Positions 11,625-24,600 of a DNA stretch of 64,000 nt are shown one piece after another (the first letter of the stretch is position 1; the number at the start of each line of letters is the position of its first letter). The notes beneath the pieces are model-generated. The model had not been told where the DNA came from and searched no databases. It was given only the letters and a program-made list of their open reading frames with translations. The DNA comes from Rhineura floridana (Eukaryota; Chordata; Lepidosauria; Squamata; Rhineuridae). The translations under genes were made by a program, and so were the position numbers. The stretch covers positions 22,731,822-22,795,821 of the forward strand of contig NC_084493.1 of assembly GCF_030035675.1 (NCBI RefSeq). The letters run 5' to 3'.

Positions 11625-14600
11625 ATATTTATTTATTTTTATTTGATTTATTGCTTGATTTATATCCCGCCCTTCCTCCCAGCAGGAGCCCAGGGCGGTA
11701 AACAAAAGCGCTAAAAACACATCAAAACATCATAAAAACAGACCTTAAAATACACCAAAACAAAATAACTTTAAAAACATTTTTAAAAAAGCTTAAAAAA
11801 CATCTTTAAAAAGGGGTTTAAAAAACATATTGGTTTTTAAAAAATATATATTAAAAAGCAATTCCAGCACAGATGCAGACAGGGATAGGTCTCAACTCAA
11901 AGGCTTGTTGAAAGAGGAAAGTCTTCAAAAGGCGTTGAAAAGATAGAGATGGCGCCTGCCTAATATTTAAGGGGAGGGAATTCCACAGGGTAGGTGCCGC
12001 CATACTAAAGGTCCGTTTCCTATGTTGTGCAGAACAGACCTCATGATAAGATGGTATCTGAAGGAGGCCCTCAACTGCAGAGTGCAGTGATCAACTGGGC
12101 ATATAAGGGGTAAGACGGTCTTTCAGGTATCTTGGTCCCAAGCTGTATAGGGCTTTGAACACCAAAACTAGAACCTTGAACATGGCCTGGTAGCAAATGG
12201 ACAGCCAGTGCAATTCTTTCAGCAGCGGGGTGACATGTTGGCGATACCCTGCCCCAGTAAGCAGCCTCACAGCTGCATTTTGCACCAGTTGCACCTTCTG
12301 GACCAACCTCAAGGGCAGCCCCACATACAGCACATTACAGTAATCCAGCCTGGAGGTTACCAGTGCATGGACAACAGTGGCCAGGTTATCCCGGTCCAGA
12401 AACAGCCGCAGCTGTCTTACCAGCCAAAGCTGGTAAAAGGCACTCCTAGCCTCGGAGGTCACCTGGGCCTCTAGCGACAAAGATGGATCCAGGAGCACCC
12501 CCAGGCTACAGACCTGCTCTTTCAGAGGAAGTACGACCCCATCCAAAGCAGTCAACCGACCAATTATCCAAACTCGGGAACTACAAACCCACAGTGCCTC
12601 CGTCTTGCTAGGATTCAGGCTCAGTTTATCATTCAGCCCACCACCAAGTCCAGGCAGCGGTCCAGGGCTTGCACGGCCTCTCCCAATTCAGATGTTATGG
12701 AGAAATAGAGCTGGGTATCGTCAGCATACTGCTGACACCTCACCCCAAAGCTCCTGATGATTGCTCCCAAAGGCTTCATATAGATGTTAAACAGCATGGG
12801 GAACAAGATGGTACCCTGCGGCACCCCACAGCACAACTGCCAGGGGGCCGAAAGAAAGTCACCCAATGCTATTCTCTGAGAGCGACCCTACAGATAGGAT
12901 CGGAACCACTGTAAAACAGAGCCGCCAATACCCATCTCACCAAGTAGGCCCAGAAGCATACTATGGTCAATGGGATCAAAAGCTGCTGAGAGATCAAGTA
13001 AGAATAACAGGGTAGCACTCCCCCTGTCCTTCTCCCGATAAAGGTCATCCATTAGGGTGACCAAGGCCGATTCAATTCCATAACCAGGCCTGAGCCCAGA
13101 CTAGGATGGGTCAAGATAATCTGTTTCATCCAATAGTACTTGCAATTGCTGTGCCACAACCCTCTCAATCACCTTCCCTAAAAAGGGGGTATCTGCAACC
13201 GGTCGGTAGTTGTCACAAACCAATGGGTCCAGGGTGGGCTTTTTCAGGAGTGGTCGGATCACCGCCTCTTTCAAGGCGGCTGGAACCACTCCCTCCTGCA
13301 ATGATGCATTGACCACACCCTGGATCCACTCGGTCAAATCCCCAAGGCAAGGTTTAATAAGCCAAGAAGGGCAAGGGTCGAGAGGACATGTTGCTGGCCG
13401 CATCATCGCAAGCACCTTGTCTACGTCATCAGGCCACATCAACTGAAACCGTTCAAGACATTGTAGCAGACATTGCACTGGACATCTCATTGGAGACTAC
13501 AGTAGATGTGGATGGGGCATCAAGACTACTATGGAGGCGAGCAACTTTATCCTCAAAGTGCCTTGCAAACAATTCACAGTGGGCCTCCGAAGGATCTAAA
13601 CCTCAATTTCTTGGAGTTGATGTCAACAGACCCGACAATACGGAAAAGCTTCACCAGACGGCTACTTGAGGATGTGATGGAGGCAGAGAAGTGGGCTTTC
13701 TTCGCCGCCCTCACTGCCACAGAGTAGGCATGGTTATGATGTTTTACTCGTGCCCGGTCAGCCTCACAGCATGTCTTTCGCCACTTGCGCTCTAGCTATC
13801 GTTCAGCCCGTTTCATTGCCCTTAGCCCACTGGTGTACCAAGGTGAAAACCAGGCTCCACAATGCCGGAGAGGGTGCTCGGGGGCAACCTTGTCAAGAGC
13901 CCAACGTGCCTCACTGTTCCACAGCGTGACAAGAGCTTCAAAGGGTCACCTGCTCTATCTACTGGGAACTCTCTCAGGGCATTCAGGAATCCTGTGGATT
14001 CCATTAGGCTCCGGGGGCAGATCATCTTAATCTGTCCACCACCCCTGCAGGGATAGATCGGAGCCGTAAGTCTAAACTTCACCAGGAAGTGATCTGACCA
14101 TGACAATGGGGTGACATCCACCCCCCCTATCTCCAGACCACCGCTTCCTCCATCTGGAGCAAAAACCAAGTCGAGGGTGTGCCCTGCCCTATGTGTTGGG
14201 CCACTGACAACTTGAGGCAGCCCCATGGTCGTCATGGAGGCCATGAAGTCCCGAGCCAGACCACGAGAGGTAGCCTCTGCATGGACATTGAAATCACCCA
14301 GCACTATCGTTCTGGGCTCCTCCAACACCACAGCCGAGACGGCCTTTGTCAGCTCCATCAGAAAAGCTGCCGTGCAGCAGGGTGGACAGTACACCAGCAG
14401 CAACCCTAGTTTACTGTCTCCTCGGCCTGACACCAGGTACAGGCCTTCACAGCCAGTTCCAAGACAGAATGGTTTCCTGGTGACAGAGATGGAAGTTCTG
14501 TAGACCACAGGAACTCCCCCCCCCGTCCCTGCAGCCTGTGGCAACTCCCCCCCCATCCCTGCAGCATGTGCTGGTGTTGCACTGAGTATCCAGATGGGCA

Positions 14601-14790
14601 AAGCTGGGTCAGATCAACTTCTCCCAGCTCACCCACGCAGGTCTCGGTAATGCACACCAAATCTGCACCTTCATCCACAATCAAATCATGGATGAGAATG
14701 GTCTTATTGTGTACTGATCTGGCGTTAAATAACACACACAGGCTAGTGGGCACAGCAGATGAGCAACGAGGAACCCATCCATGAGAGGCG
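11625..14790 (-). mobile_element. L2-like LINE (CR1/L2 superfamily), nearly full length, decayed
   Basis: Reading on the minus strand from about 14.75 kb, the N-terminal AP endonuclease starts with LFNARSVHNK, and ITET follows. GDFNVHAE lies at 14278-14301 and SDHFLVKF near 14.08 kb. The reverse transcriptase follows: VIRPLLKKPTLDP and YRPV near 13.2 kb, FLLDLSAAFD near 13.0 kb, GVPQGT near 12.8 kb, YADDTQLY with YADD at 12717-12728, and the C-terminal LVTSRLDYCNVLYVGLP near 12.3 kb. The 3' end (11.63-11.96 kb) is the shared tail GGGCTCCTGCTGGGAGGAAG, GGGATATAAATC and A/T repeats. At about 3.2 kb it is close to full length. The frame is split into at least five pieces by shifts and stops, so it is a dead copy. 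Confidence 0.92.
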
Positions 14791-15748
14791 TGGTACTTAC
14801 ATAACTAAATTCTTAGACTACATTCTTGGCTAAGTTTCTGGCTACTACATTAAAAATTAAATAATACAGGGTTTTTAATAAATTCAGCAGGACTGAGTAA
14901 TTTGTTTAGCATTTTTTCATATTTGCGGCAGAAAAGTAGACTAAAAGGGCCTCCAACAAAGATACAAATCCCAACATTAAAACATAATGTGATTCAGTTC
15001 AAAATTGTTACCTACGTGAACTGGGGCACATTATGTCTTAATAAATTAATCATGCGGCTGAAAGGCATCGTCTTACTGAGAGCTTTTCTGGGTAGCCTTA
15101 ATGCTGTGGAAACAAAACCTGTCTGTGCTGCTATCCTATCACGCTGAGCCATTCCCAACCAGTTCTGAAGAAGCTGCTAAAATATATATAGCCTAAACAT
15201 AAACACAAATGTGTTTTTCATCTCTTAAGTTCCAGCCCAAGCACTAACCTATTCATTTGGTTTAGTCACCAGCTTGATGGCTTCTTTATTTCAAAAATAC
15301 TTATGCAGCATATATAACTGATGTGTAACTCCTTCAATAAGGAAAATGAGTTTTTTTTAAAAAAAAAATGTTTATATGAATGCATTAACACCCCAAACTC
15401 CAGAATTCTTGTCAGATATATTTGACCACTGAGAAGATAGAACATGTTGTGGGCTGAAATTTATTCTTTCTATGCCAACTTGTAGAAGCTAAGCAGCAAA
15501 CAATTCTAGCATCTACAGGCTTGGATTTTAAAAGCAGGTGAAGGAAGATCACAGAAGCAAAGTTCCCATCCCTGCTTCCCACTGAAGCCACCTCTACCAC
15601 ACCCAAATGCTTCTCCAAATAACTGGGAAGAGAGGTCTTCTGAATTGAGGTGCGAGGGACTCAAAGGCTACTAGAAAGATGCAAGAAAGACAGACGCTGT
15701 TCAAGGCAACCAATTCAATATTTAAAAAGAATAAATGAAACATGCCTG

Positions 15749-15980
15749 TACAGTAGGGCCCCACTCATACAGCGGGTTACGTTCCAGACCCCTGCTGTAA
15801 AGCAAAAACCGCTGTAAAGCAGAACCCATTGACTAACACTGACCAAAATGGCACCTGATGGCAAAAAAACGCCATAAAAGCGGAACAAGCGCTGTAAGAG
15901 CAGGGCCTTTCTGCAATTGACAACCGCTGCATTAGCAGAACACTGTAAAGTGAAGCGTTGTAAAGCGGGGCCCTATTGTA
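15749..15980. mobile_element. MITE with TACAGTAGGGCCCC terminal inverted repeats
   Basis: The 232-bp element starts TACAGTAGGGCCCC and ends GGGGCCCTATTGTA, with internal repeats of the word GCTGTAAAGC. It has no coding capacity. A second copy lies at 55582-55787. The terminal TA on both sides could be a TA target duplication (Tc1/mariner-like), but the superfamily is not certain. Confidence 0.8.
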
Positions 15981-16039
15981 AATGAGTTTTGGGGATCCGG
16001 GTTCATTTTGACTGTCTTCTACGCTAACTACAATTCTTC

Positions 16040-16110
16040 TTAATTCACATTTGGGCTCCTGCTGGGAGGAAGGGCGGGATATAAATTAAATAATAAATAA
16101 ATATTTTAAT
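16040..16110 (+). repeat. L2-like LINE 3' tail
   Basis: GGGCTCCTGCTGGGAGGAAG, then GGGCGGGATATAAATT and AATAAATAAATA. This is the terminal part of the family found complete at 11.6-14.8 kb, here in plus orientation and reduced to its last 60-70 bp. Confidence 0.75.
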
Positions 16111-16167
16111 TCTGATGCAGCATCGAAGGCTGCAGATTGAACTTCTGCAAGAACTTTTAGTAATGTT

Positions 16168-16435
16168 ATTTATTTATTATTTGATTTATATCCCGCCCTT
16201 CCTCCCAGCAGAAGCCCAGGGCGGCAAACAAAAGCACTAAAACTTGAAAACATCATAAAAACAAACTTTAACACACATTAAAACAAAAATCTTTAAAAAT
16301 ATTTCTTAAAAAAAAAGCTTTCAAAACATCTTCTAAGATTAAAAACATTTTTAAAAAGAAGGTTTAAGAACATATTAAAAAGCAATTCCAACACAGATGC
16401 AGACTGGGATAGGTCTCAATTTAAAAGGCTTTTTT
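16168..16435 (-). mobile_element. L2-like LINE 3' UTR fragment
   Basis: This matches the 3' end of the LINE at 11.63-11.9 kb: TTTATATCCCGCCCTTCCTC, CCCAGGGCGGC, AAACATCATAAAAACA and AGCAATTCCAACACAGATGC. It is non-coding and 5'-truncated. It lies only about 60 bp from an oppositely oriented tail of the same family. Confidence 0.85.
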
Positions 16436-16671
16436 TAATGTTATCACTGCAACCTACAATATTCTAGGAGCTCACATGCCTAGTCAGCACTGGGAAAGAA
16501 CTAGAGGAAAGCCCAGCATGTGGCAGGAAGCTATGCTAGCAATTTGGCAGAAAACATATCCTCCTATTAAATATGTTAAAAATACTGCCAAGCTGAAGCA
16601 TCATTTTTAAGTCTGACAATAAAGCTCTAACAGTCAGTACTACACACTTAAACAACAAAGACATGGCAGCT

Positions 16672-16728
16672 TTTATTTATTTAATTTATATCCTGCCTTT
16701 CCTCCCAGTAGGAGCCCAGGGTGGCATT
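16672..16728 (-). repeat. L2-like LINE 3' tail
   Basis: TTTATTTATTTAATTTATAT followed by CCTGCCTTTCCTCCCAGTAG and GAGCCCAGGGTGGC is the inverted terminal segment of the same L2-like family. Confidence 0.7.
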
Positions 16729-16867
16729 TTAAAGAAAGAGAAAGTATTCAAAGAGAATGTTAAGGCTTCACAAGTCAAATAACCAGAGGAAATAGTCCCA
16801 ACTGAGAAGCTGGAACTATTTCTTCTGGTGATTTGACTCGTGAATACTTCTAATAGTTTTTCCACTA

Positions 16868-17105
16868 AAGACAGCCAGTGTGATGTAGTGGTTTGAGTGT
16901 CGACCTGGGAGACCAGGGTTCAAATCCCCACTTGGCTATGTAGCTCACTGTATGACTTCGGGCCAGTCATTGTCTCACAACCTAACCTACCTCACAGGGT
17001 TGTTGGGAGAATAAAATTGGGAAAGGGGAGAACCATGGTTGTACACCACCTTGAGCTCCATGGAGAAAAGGTGGGATACAAATGGAATAATAAATAAATA
17101 ATAAA
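16868..17105 (+). mobile_element. tRNA-derived SINE with LINE-like tail
   Basis: The head has RNA polymerase III boxes: A-like TGATGTAGTGGTTTGAG and B box GGTTCAAATCC. The body reads GGGCCAGTCATTGTCTCACA and CTCACAGGGTTGTTG. The tail (CACCTTGAGCTCCATGG, GGTGGGATACAAATGG, AATAAATAAATAA) resembles a LINE 3' end. This is the squamate ACA-SINE-like architecture. Partial inverted copies occur at 26110-26275 and 26700-26822. Confidence 0.85.
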
Positions 17106-17184
17106 ATGAAATGAAATGCACATGCTCCATCTGGGACATAGGACTCTTGATCATCCAGAAGCAGCATAAGAGGGTTGTATTAGT

Positions 17185-17385
17185 TCTGAGCAAAGGAAGC
17201 TGCCTTAAACAGAGTCAGACCACTTGTACCCATCTAAACTCAGTATTGTCTTCACTGACAGACAATGGCTTTCCATGGTCTCAAGAAGAGATCTTTCCCA
17301 ACCCTACCAGGAGATGGCAGGACCTGAACTAGGGACTTTCTGCAGGCAAAGAGATGTGCTCTACCATTGAGCTATGTCCCATCTC
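17185..17385 (-). mobile_element. tRNA-derived SINE (second family), inverted
   Basis: On the minus strand the head includes GCTCAATGGTAGAGCACA-like sequence and a degraded B box. The body ends with ACTGAGTTTAGATGG and CTGACTCTGTTTAAGGCAGC. Better copies at 50820 and 36640 define the family (TGGATGGACCAATGGTCTGA). There are at least eight copies in this window. Confidence 0.75.
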
Positions 17386-17394
17386 CAGAGAACT

Positions 17395-17960
17395 ATGGAG
17401 AAGACAGAGGTGCTACTGATTAGGAGGCCAACAGGTCTAAGTATAGTATTCTACCCTTTTTTGGATGGCTTGCACTCTCATTAAAAGATCAGGTCTTACA
17501 CCCCAGCATTCCTAGACTTAGTTTTACTACCAATGCCCATGTGACAGATGAGACCAGGACTGCTTTTACTCAGTTCAACTTGTGCTCAGCTTTGACCATT
17601 CCTGACATAGTCACCTGGCCACACTCACACATGCATTCATTACATTTTGATTGACTACTGTAATATTTTGTGGAGCTGCCTTTGAAAACCACCCAAACTT
17701 CAGCCGCAGCAGAATTCTGCAGCTAAAACCTTAATAAGTACTAAGTGCTGGGATTTATTGTACTAGCTGCACTGGCTGCTAGTCCATTTCCAGAGATTTC
17801 AAAGATCTAGTTATTACCTTGAAAGTTCTGAACAGATTACGACCAACCTACTTGGTCTCCCATGTAAGATCAGCTGATATGTCCCTCATGTGATTGCCTT
17901 CCAAGGTATGTCTGGTGGCAACACAAGACACCTCCCTGCCCCCAACAGGTTAGTTACATC
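17395..17960 (+). mobile_element. Ancient L2-like LINE relic
   Basis: A heavily mutated reverse-transcriptase C-terminal region is traceable in translation: KTEVLLIRRPTG at the start, then a DYCNILW equivalent of LDYCNVLY, then AAKTLIS and LHWLLVHFQRF matching LHWLPICYRAR of the better copies. It contains many stops. It is much older than the copies at 27.7 and 32.5 kb. Confidence 0.6.
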
Positions 17961-18803
17961 ATCTCCCTCTTTGTGCCTGAATATCTCTCTTATTTATCAA
18001 GCCTCTGGTTTTTATTACTGTTTTATAATATATCCCGGACTTGTACTACATCTCCAAATCTCCAAAAGAGGAACGAGTTCATTATGACTTCTATCCATAT
18101 AGATGAAATGGGAATTGTCAGACAGAAGGTATAATGAAAAATGAATCTAGAGGTGCCTTTTCAGACTTGACCTTTTTTCTTTGAACAGTAACTGCTTTTT
18201 AAACTCTTTAGTTTCAATAACCCATTTGCCATGCACCATGATGGTTAAGAAATGAGAGACTGTTGATACAGTTAACATAGTTGCCTAATTCCTTACATTC
18301 TAGCCATTATTTGGAATGTTTTATATAAAGTTAAATAAAGTCACACTGCTTTCCTACATGCTGGTCCCACCCACATCTTCTCAAATTCCTGCCAGTGTTC
18401 CAGCATGGCATGGGAGGGGACTCCTAAGAAAAACAACACTATGGAAAGGGGCAGTGGCATAAAGTTCTTAGCCTCACAACTTTGATAGGGCTATTTTGTC
18501 AGATTGTAACTCCGACAATACTGCAATGCGGCAAAAAACTATACAAAACAAAAAACAGCACTAGTCAGAAAATCTACATTTCATGAGGGAGTAGATTACA
18601 TACACCCTATTCTCCCTATTTTGAGGGAGATAAAACATGCACCTCATATGAATAATCTGTTACTACAAGATTCTGGCCAGACTTATCAAGGTTTTTTAAA
18701 AATCTGCTCTTTTTAGCAGCTGTACCTAGAATCCTGAAGGCTTCAATTCTGCCTCCCTTAGAGTAAAGGCATCTTAGATGTTCACAATAGAAGTTTTCTT
18801 TGC

Positions 18804-19175
18804 TTATTCTCCAATCCTTGCTCTTTCTAATCGTACCAACTTCTGAGGAGGGGCAAGCCTCCGCTGGCCCATCTGACAGCAGGGCTTCGATAGGTGATGG
18901 CTCAACCTCAGGAAGTGGAAAGCTGGTTGGCTGGGAAGCATTTGAAGTGCCAGGCAGGATTCCTGTGGGGGCATGGGTGGCGCGTCCAAGGGATCACTTC
19001 CCAACAGCTCAGGCAGGGGGCTTAAAGGCAGAGCAGGAACTGCCTCGATGGAGGGGCTGGCCAATGGAGTCTGCGGCCTGACTGCACTCTCCCTTCCTTC
19101 AACGCTCCCAGGATCCTCATCCTCATCTGACTCCTCTTCATCTGCCTGAGCTAACTCCTGGTGCGCCAAGGGCAC
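18804..19175 (-). other. Unrecognised GC-rich open frame with acidic stretch
   Basis: A 123-codon minus-strand frame has an acidic run (ADEEESDEDEDPGS) followed by Pro/Leu-rich sequence (ALPLSPLPELLG). It is locally GC-rich against an AT-rich intron, suggesting an inserted element rather than intron background. I find no domain, and no splice signals that fit NPTN. It may be part of a transposable element I cannot name. Confidence 0.35.
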
Positions 19176-19179
19176 AACA

Positions 19180-20990
19180 GCAGTACATTAAGGCACCTTA
19201 TAGCAAGGTTCTACAGTATTCTCATTATTCAAATATTGTCTCAAACTATTTAAAAAAAGCTTCCAAAGTTGTTCTAGTGATTCAGTAATTGATGTTTCTA
19301 ACCACCAGGTAAGTTCCAGTTTACTGATCTACAGACCAAAGACATCAAATACAATGTAAGGTTATCAAGACAACCTTAGCCAGGAATAGAACATACATGA
19401 ACACAAATTGTGTGTTTTAGAATGAGAGCACAACAAAATCCATGATCCAAAAATGTTAAAAATACAGAAAATTTTGACTCATACTGTTTAAAAAATTGTG
19501 ACCTGGTATTGATTGCTACAGCAAGTAACAGCTATATTTTCTGTGATTTTAGGATTGGAATCTGCCATTGAGATGACGAGCTCACCAACTGCAGAGAGAA
19601 TACCGGGGTCCTACATCCCGACAAATTACAGTACAAGAGAATATGGGTAACACTTCAACTGGGCCATTTTCATAGGACAAACTCTCAAGTGCCATGGTGA
19701 GCTGACCTTCCAAAATTGCTGATGGCAAAGCACTGTACTCAGCTATTAAAATGGTCTCCTGTATCTAGCAATATTCAATGTCACTAAATATATAACAGGT
19801 AGATAATCAATGCTAGGTTGTAGGTGAGGTACAGCGGTGACCATCCCTCATTTGCCAGAGCTAATGAATTTTCCAAGATCTAAAAGTCTCTATAATGTAG
19901 CCATTAGTTTTTTAAGCCAAGTGGCTGAAGACAGGATAGAAAATAGCTGGTGTTGTTACCAACAAAGTCAACGAACTTTAATCATGAATAAGCAAAATTA
20001 TCAAGCAAAGCTAAAGACTGATCACCTATATTATCCTCAAGAGATTTAGCTAAGCCAGTAATTAGTTAAAAGGGACCACACTATTGTTTCCAAAGAACAA
20101 AGTTGTAAGACTACACTAGACACACATCTTGGGATACAGAAGATCTCTCTCCAAAAGGTGGTTTGAGTTCTTTTCTAGGGATTCACTCTGGCTGACAATA
20201 TGCTACTGGGCAAAGTGTAAGGTTATGGCATTGGCATACAGGTGAGGGTCTGGTTATTTGAGAGATTGCCTCTCCTCCTACGCCTCTGCCCAGTCACTAC
20301 ACTCAGTTAGGAAATCTTTTCTGACAGCACAGAGCCTTCAGCTGGTTAGTCCCTACTTTATGCTGCCCCATCCCCATTTTTTTGTGGCAAGTATGTATAT
20401 CCCTGCACAGATTTTGGTGCCTGCTAATTACTTTTTGACCCAAGCCTTTCTTGATTAAGGTTTAGCTACAATTATGTCCTTATCTCTTCACACATTGTTT
20501 CTGGTGCTATACATCTATATATGTTGCAACTGGGATCTGCAATGTTTTATTCTATTTTGAATTTTATGTAATGATTTTACTGTATACTATTTAGATGTGT
20601 CAGTTTGAAGCAGTACATAAATAATCTTGAATGTCCAAAGTTAGATTACGTACATAATCTTGGTAACTACTTTGGTTTGTACACCTTCAAAACTGACAGT
20701 AGGGTGATCTCATTTTGTACAGCAGTACCTCAATAGTGCAGCAGAATGTTCAGAACACCTAATGTAGTATTTTGAATCTGAAGTGACCAGGACAAAGTGA
20801 ATTGAGAAGTAACTTCCAAGTATTTAAAATTATTAGCTTGTTCTATAACATGACCATTCGGGGCTCATTCATATTTCTTATGTTTCTTTGTCAAAAATAA
20901 GCACTTTAGTTTTATTTATTGTTTATTATTTTATTTACTAGTATATATGGCTTAATCATCAAAATCTCCAAGAGCACAATCCAATTGTTA
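19180..20990. other. Intronic stretch without a recognised gene
   Basis: No exon or complete element is recognised. Near 20.5-20.63 kb there is a sequence resembling a LINE tail in plus orientation (AAGCAGTACATAAATAATC), and at 20.9 kb a T/A-rich ATTTATT run. The rest appears to be single-copy intron. Confidence 0.45.
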
Positions 20991-21449
20991 TTTACGCTGG
21001 TCTAAGGGGACTTGGATATGGTGGACCTCTGGCTAGGCTGGCTGGGTCCCAGCTTGGCTGGGCTATGTTGGTATAAGCCCCTCATCCCAGCTCAGCCAGA
21101 GGTCCGCCAGGGAAGCCCAGCCCAATGAAAGGCAAGCCAGCAGAAGGTCTGCAAAAGGCGCATTCTAGGGGCATGTCAGAAGAGGGGCTGAGGGGGGACT
21201 TACGCGATATCCAGGTCCTGTTCAGCTCCCTCCCACAGCCCTCTCTGTCACGGCAGCTGATACGCTGGGAAAAGGGGTGGTGGAAGGAAACATGTATTTT
21301 TAATTCCTTCCACCATTCCCTACTGGCGCAACCAGCCTCCTTCTCTCTACAAGGCCTCCAAGCGGCAGCTGGATGTGGTGGCCCCTTCTGCCAGCTCTGC
21401 CTTTGCCTGCTTTGCTCCTGCTGGCCTCCAACAAGTTGGATTGCTCTGC

Positions 21450-21660
21450 CCACTGTTTACATGTTATGTTATGGTTTATTTCTATGCCTCATTTTGGCCA
21501 AAAAGCCCCTCAAGGCGGCTCACAAAAAATAAACAAATACAAAATACAAATCAGAAAAGAACAATTCAGTGTATAAAAATTTAAATATTGAAATATTAAT
21601 ATTGTTAACAAAGCAACAGCAACATATTTCAACAACAATACAATAACAGTCTATTGAACA
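21450..21660 (-). repeat. LINE 3' tail, inverted
   Basis: Contains ATGGTTTATTTCTATGCCTC and CCCCTCAAGGCGGCTCACAA, then A-rich non-coding sequence. This is the inverted 3' terminus of an L2/CR1-like LINE. Just upstream (20990-21130), an imperfect inverted pair around GGACCTCTGGCT and AGCCAGAGGTCC suggests another foldback element whose ends I could not fix. Confidence 0.55.
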
Positions 21661-21669
21661 GTATAATCA

Positions 21670-24600
21670 TAACTCAGTTGTAAATAATGGCAGAATGTAA
21701 ATCAACTCATGGCCATGAGTAAATATTTATATATCTCTGGTGCTTCCCATAAAATATCACAGGGGAGAAGGAACAGTTGTTCTTACCATAAACAGTATTT
21801 CTTTGTGGATGTACATAGTTGATTGCCAATAGTTTTGTCTTGCAATTACCTGAGAATTTAGTCATAAGTCTTTTAAGTCCAAGTCAGGATTTCGAGAATA
21901 GTAACAGCATTGTTGGCATACAGTAAATGAGATTTCTGTGCAAGTGGTGCTCAGAAGCACAAAGTTTCAAACAAAGATTAAACAGCAGAGGGACTAGAAT
22001 ACATCTCTGCCATCCAGACATATTAGAAAAAAATTAAGATGGTAAAATTACAGGTAAGAGCATCGCTAGCTTTAAGAGTTAAAGAAAGTTGTGTGTGCAT
22101 GCACAGCATTGGTAAAAATAAAGGATTTAATTGGTTCTTTTCCAACTAGGAACAGAAAACTATAATTGATTTCATTTGAGTATGACAACCAAAGGCAAAA
22201 ATATGAACACTGTAATCTTCTAATTACTGTTTATCATGGGAAAATAAAAACATACAGATAGTGACCATTAAATAATATATTAATGCATGAAGTTATGCAA
22301 TTTTATGCTGTCATGCGATTACAGAAAAGGGGAGAGGGTCTAATGGTCCATTGCAGTGCACAGACATGTTGCCATAAGAAGATATGCAGATATTGCCAAA
22401 ACACATGGGAAGGTACGATCTGCCTACTACCAAGTGACTTGGTTGATTCATCAAGGAGGCTGTCAAGATCAATCCCCGTTGCCACATGAGGGCTGGCAGC
22501 TGGGGTGGCAAATCAAGAGCTGAGCAAGAAAGCAGATATAGGCAGAGTAGCCAAAACTTCATTTCAGTGACAAACCACTCACTGCGGGAATTGGGCCAAG
22601 GCTTTGTAAGAGTGGAAAAAGTTTACTGGAACCTAATGTCACCTAGCAACTACTGTACTAGAAGCTGCAATACTGCCCTCTAGCAAGGTGGTATCTGCAA
22701 CAGCTAAGTGCACCAGAATGCAAGATCAGCAGCTCCTCTTTTGCAAATTGCCATGGTAGCACAGATTGCAAGGCACAATACTGAGTCTACACTCTTCCAT
22801 TTCCACCCTCAGCTCATATTTTTCTTTTCTACAAGTAACTACTGGCAAATGCAAAGAAAACTGCATGTATACATCAAAATTTGTCCTGCTACAAGGAAAG
22901 ACAGCACACCTAAAGTAAACATTTTAAACACACTGCAAAAGCAAAGTTCATATCATCTGTTCATATTGATGCTTGGTTGGCTCTAAGATTTAAATTCAGC
23001 TGGTAATTTGGGGTAAGAGGCAGAAGTAGGAAGCTCTAAACAGGAATTTTGGGGAGAAAGATGTAAAAAAACACAAGCATTGGATAGCAATGGAATTATA
23101 AAGTTTACAATTTGTCCTACTACTTCACCTCCACCATTTTGTGATTTTTTAGTAAATAATTTTTGATCTTTGGCCCCCCAATCCATCTGAGGATGTCACC
23201 TCTGCTGTACATAGCTCACACGAACTCCAGAAACATGCTGAAAGATCCAAATGAATATTATGTTTACGAAGTCACACTTTTTGTAAAGGCTTTACTGACT
23301 CACAATTCTACTTTTGCAGGGGTGCGTGCATGTAAATATTATGGTAATATTATTGGTAGAAAGTTCTTCATGTGGTTTCCAGCTGCAACATTACAATCTT
23401 AACAGCCATGAGATATGTAAGGAAAAAACCCAACCCCGTGAAGGAAGTTATATAAGAACCATTAAGAACCAGTACACAAGCCTGTTTTTCCTCTTCACAC
23501 TCAATCCTTTTTTTCCTTGTGTGCCATGCCTTTTAATGTGCAAGCCTGAGGGCAGTATCTTGCTATTGATTCACTCTGGGAGATTTTTTTTGGCTTAAAA
23601 CCCCCCAGATAAACGCACTTTAAATAAATAGAATAAGAGGAGGGCCCCATATCACCTTGCTCAAAATTATTATTCTCTGCAACATTATCTGTAACATATG
23701 CAATACTCAGAGAGGCTCATAATCACAGGTAGCTTTATGTTAGGACAAAATCTTATTTAGCAGACATTTTTGAAGACTGACCAGTTGTAAGTAAACTTTC
23801 ATAACAGCCATTCTTTGAATGTGGTGTACTTTTACTTTTAATAACCATCCTAACTAGTAAAATAGTAAAAATATGTGAAACCATTCCCTTCCAAGCAACA
23901 ATACAAGATCTGTGATTTATGAACTGTGCATATTAATAGTAGGTTTTTTATGCCAGTAAATTAAGCCAGCCAGGGCCAGTTGACTACTGGGGTAGGGCTT
24001 CTTCAGCCCAATTCCACCTTCACCATGTAACATACTGCTTCTCCTACAGGCATCTGCTCACTATAAGAAAGCTAATGTTTTGAAAGGTCCTGTCTATTTC
24101 ATCCTAACAAAGTCAAATGCCATCACTTTACCCAAAGCCTACAGACACATTAATCATTTAACTTAAAAGTGAGGAGACTGTTCACCTTATTTCACCTAAA
24201 CAAAAAAGATAGTATAAAAGATGAATACTTTACACAACAGCTAGCATAAAACTGTCCAGATCTTTATTGTTGGGCAGCCTGTCCAACAGGAGTAGAATAT
24301 ACACATATTGCACAATTGAGGTTATATAATGAACCAGTACCCACTCAATTTCTGGGCAATTTCTACATTTATTTCCAAATCCAATCCTCCAATCCTATAA
24401 TTCTCTTCTACTTTAAATGGTTATAGTAACCTAGTTCAGATCTCCAAGTTTTGCATCTTCCCTATCTTTAGAAAAGAGAACATTTTTCAAGCCATTTTTC
24501 CCTAATCAAGATGGTCTGAGTCAAGGCTCGGAAATTATAAACTCCCCTAAGGTAAAATCCAACAGCCCAAATCACAGGCAGAACCACAGAACTGAACTGC

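Noticed and set aside
12208-14784. Plus-strand frames opposite the intron 1 LINE
   Set aside because: They are antisense shadows of the minus-strand LINE ORF.
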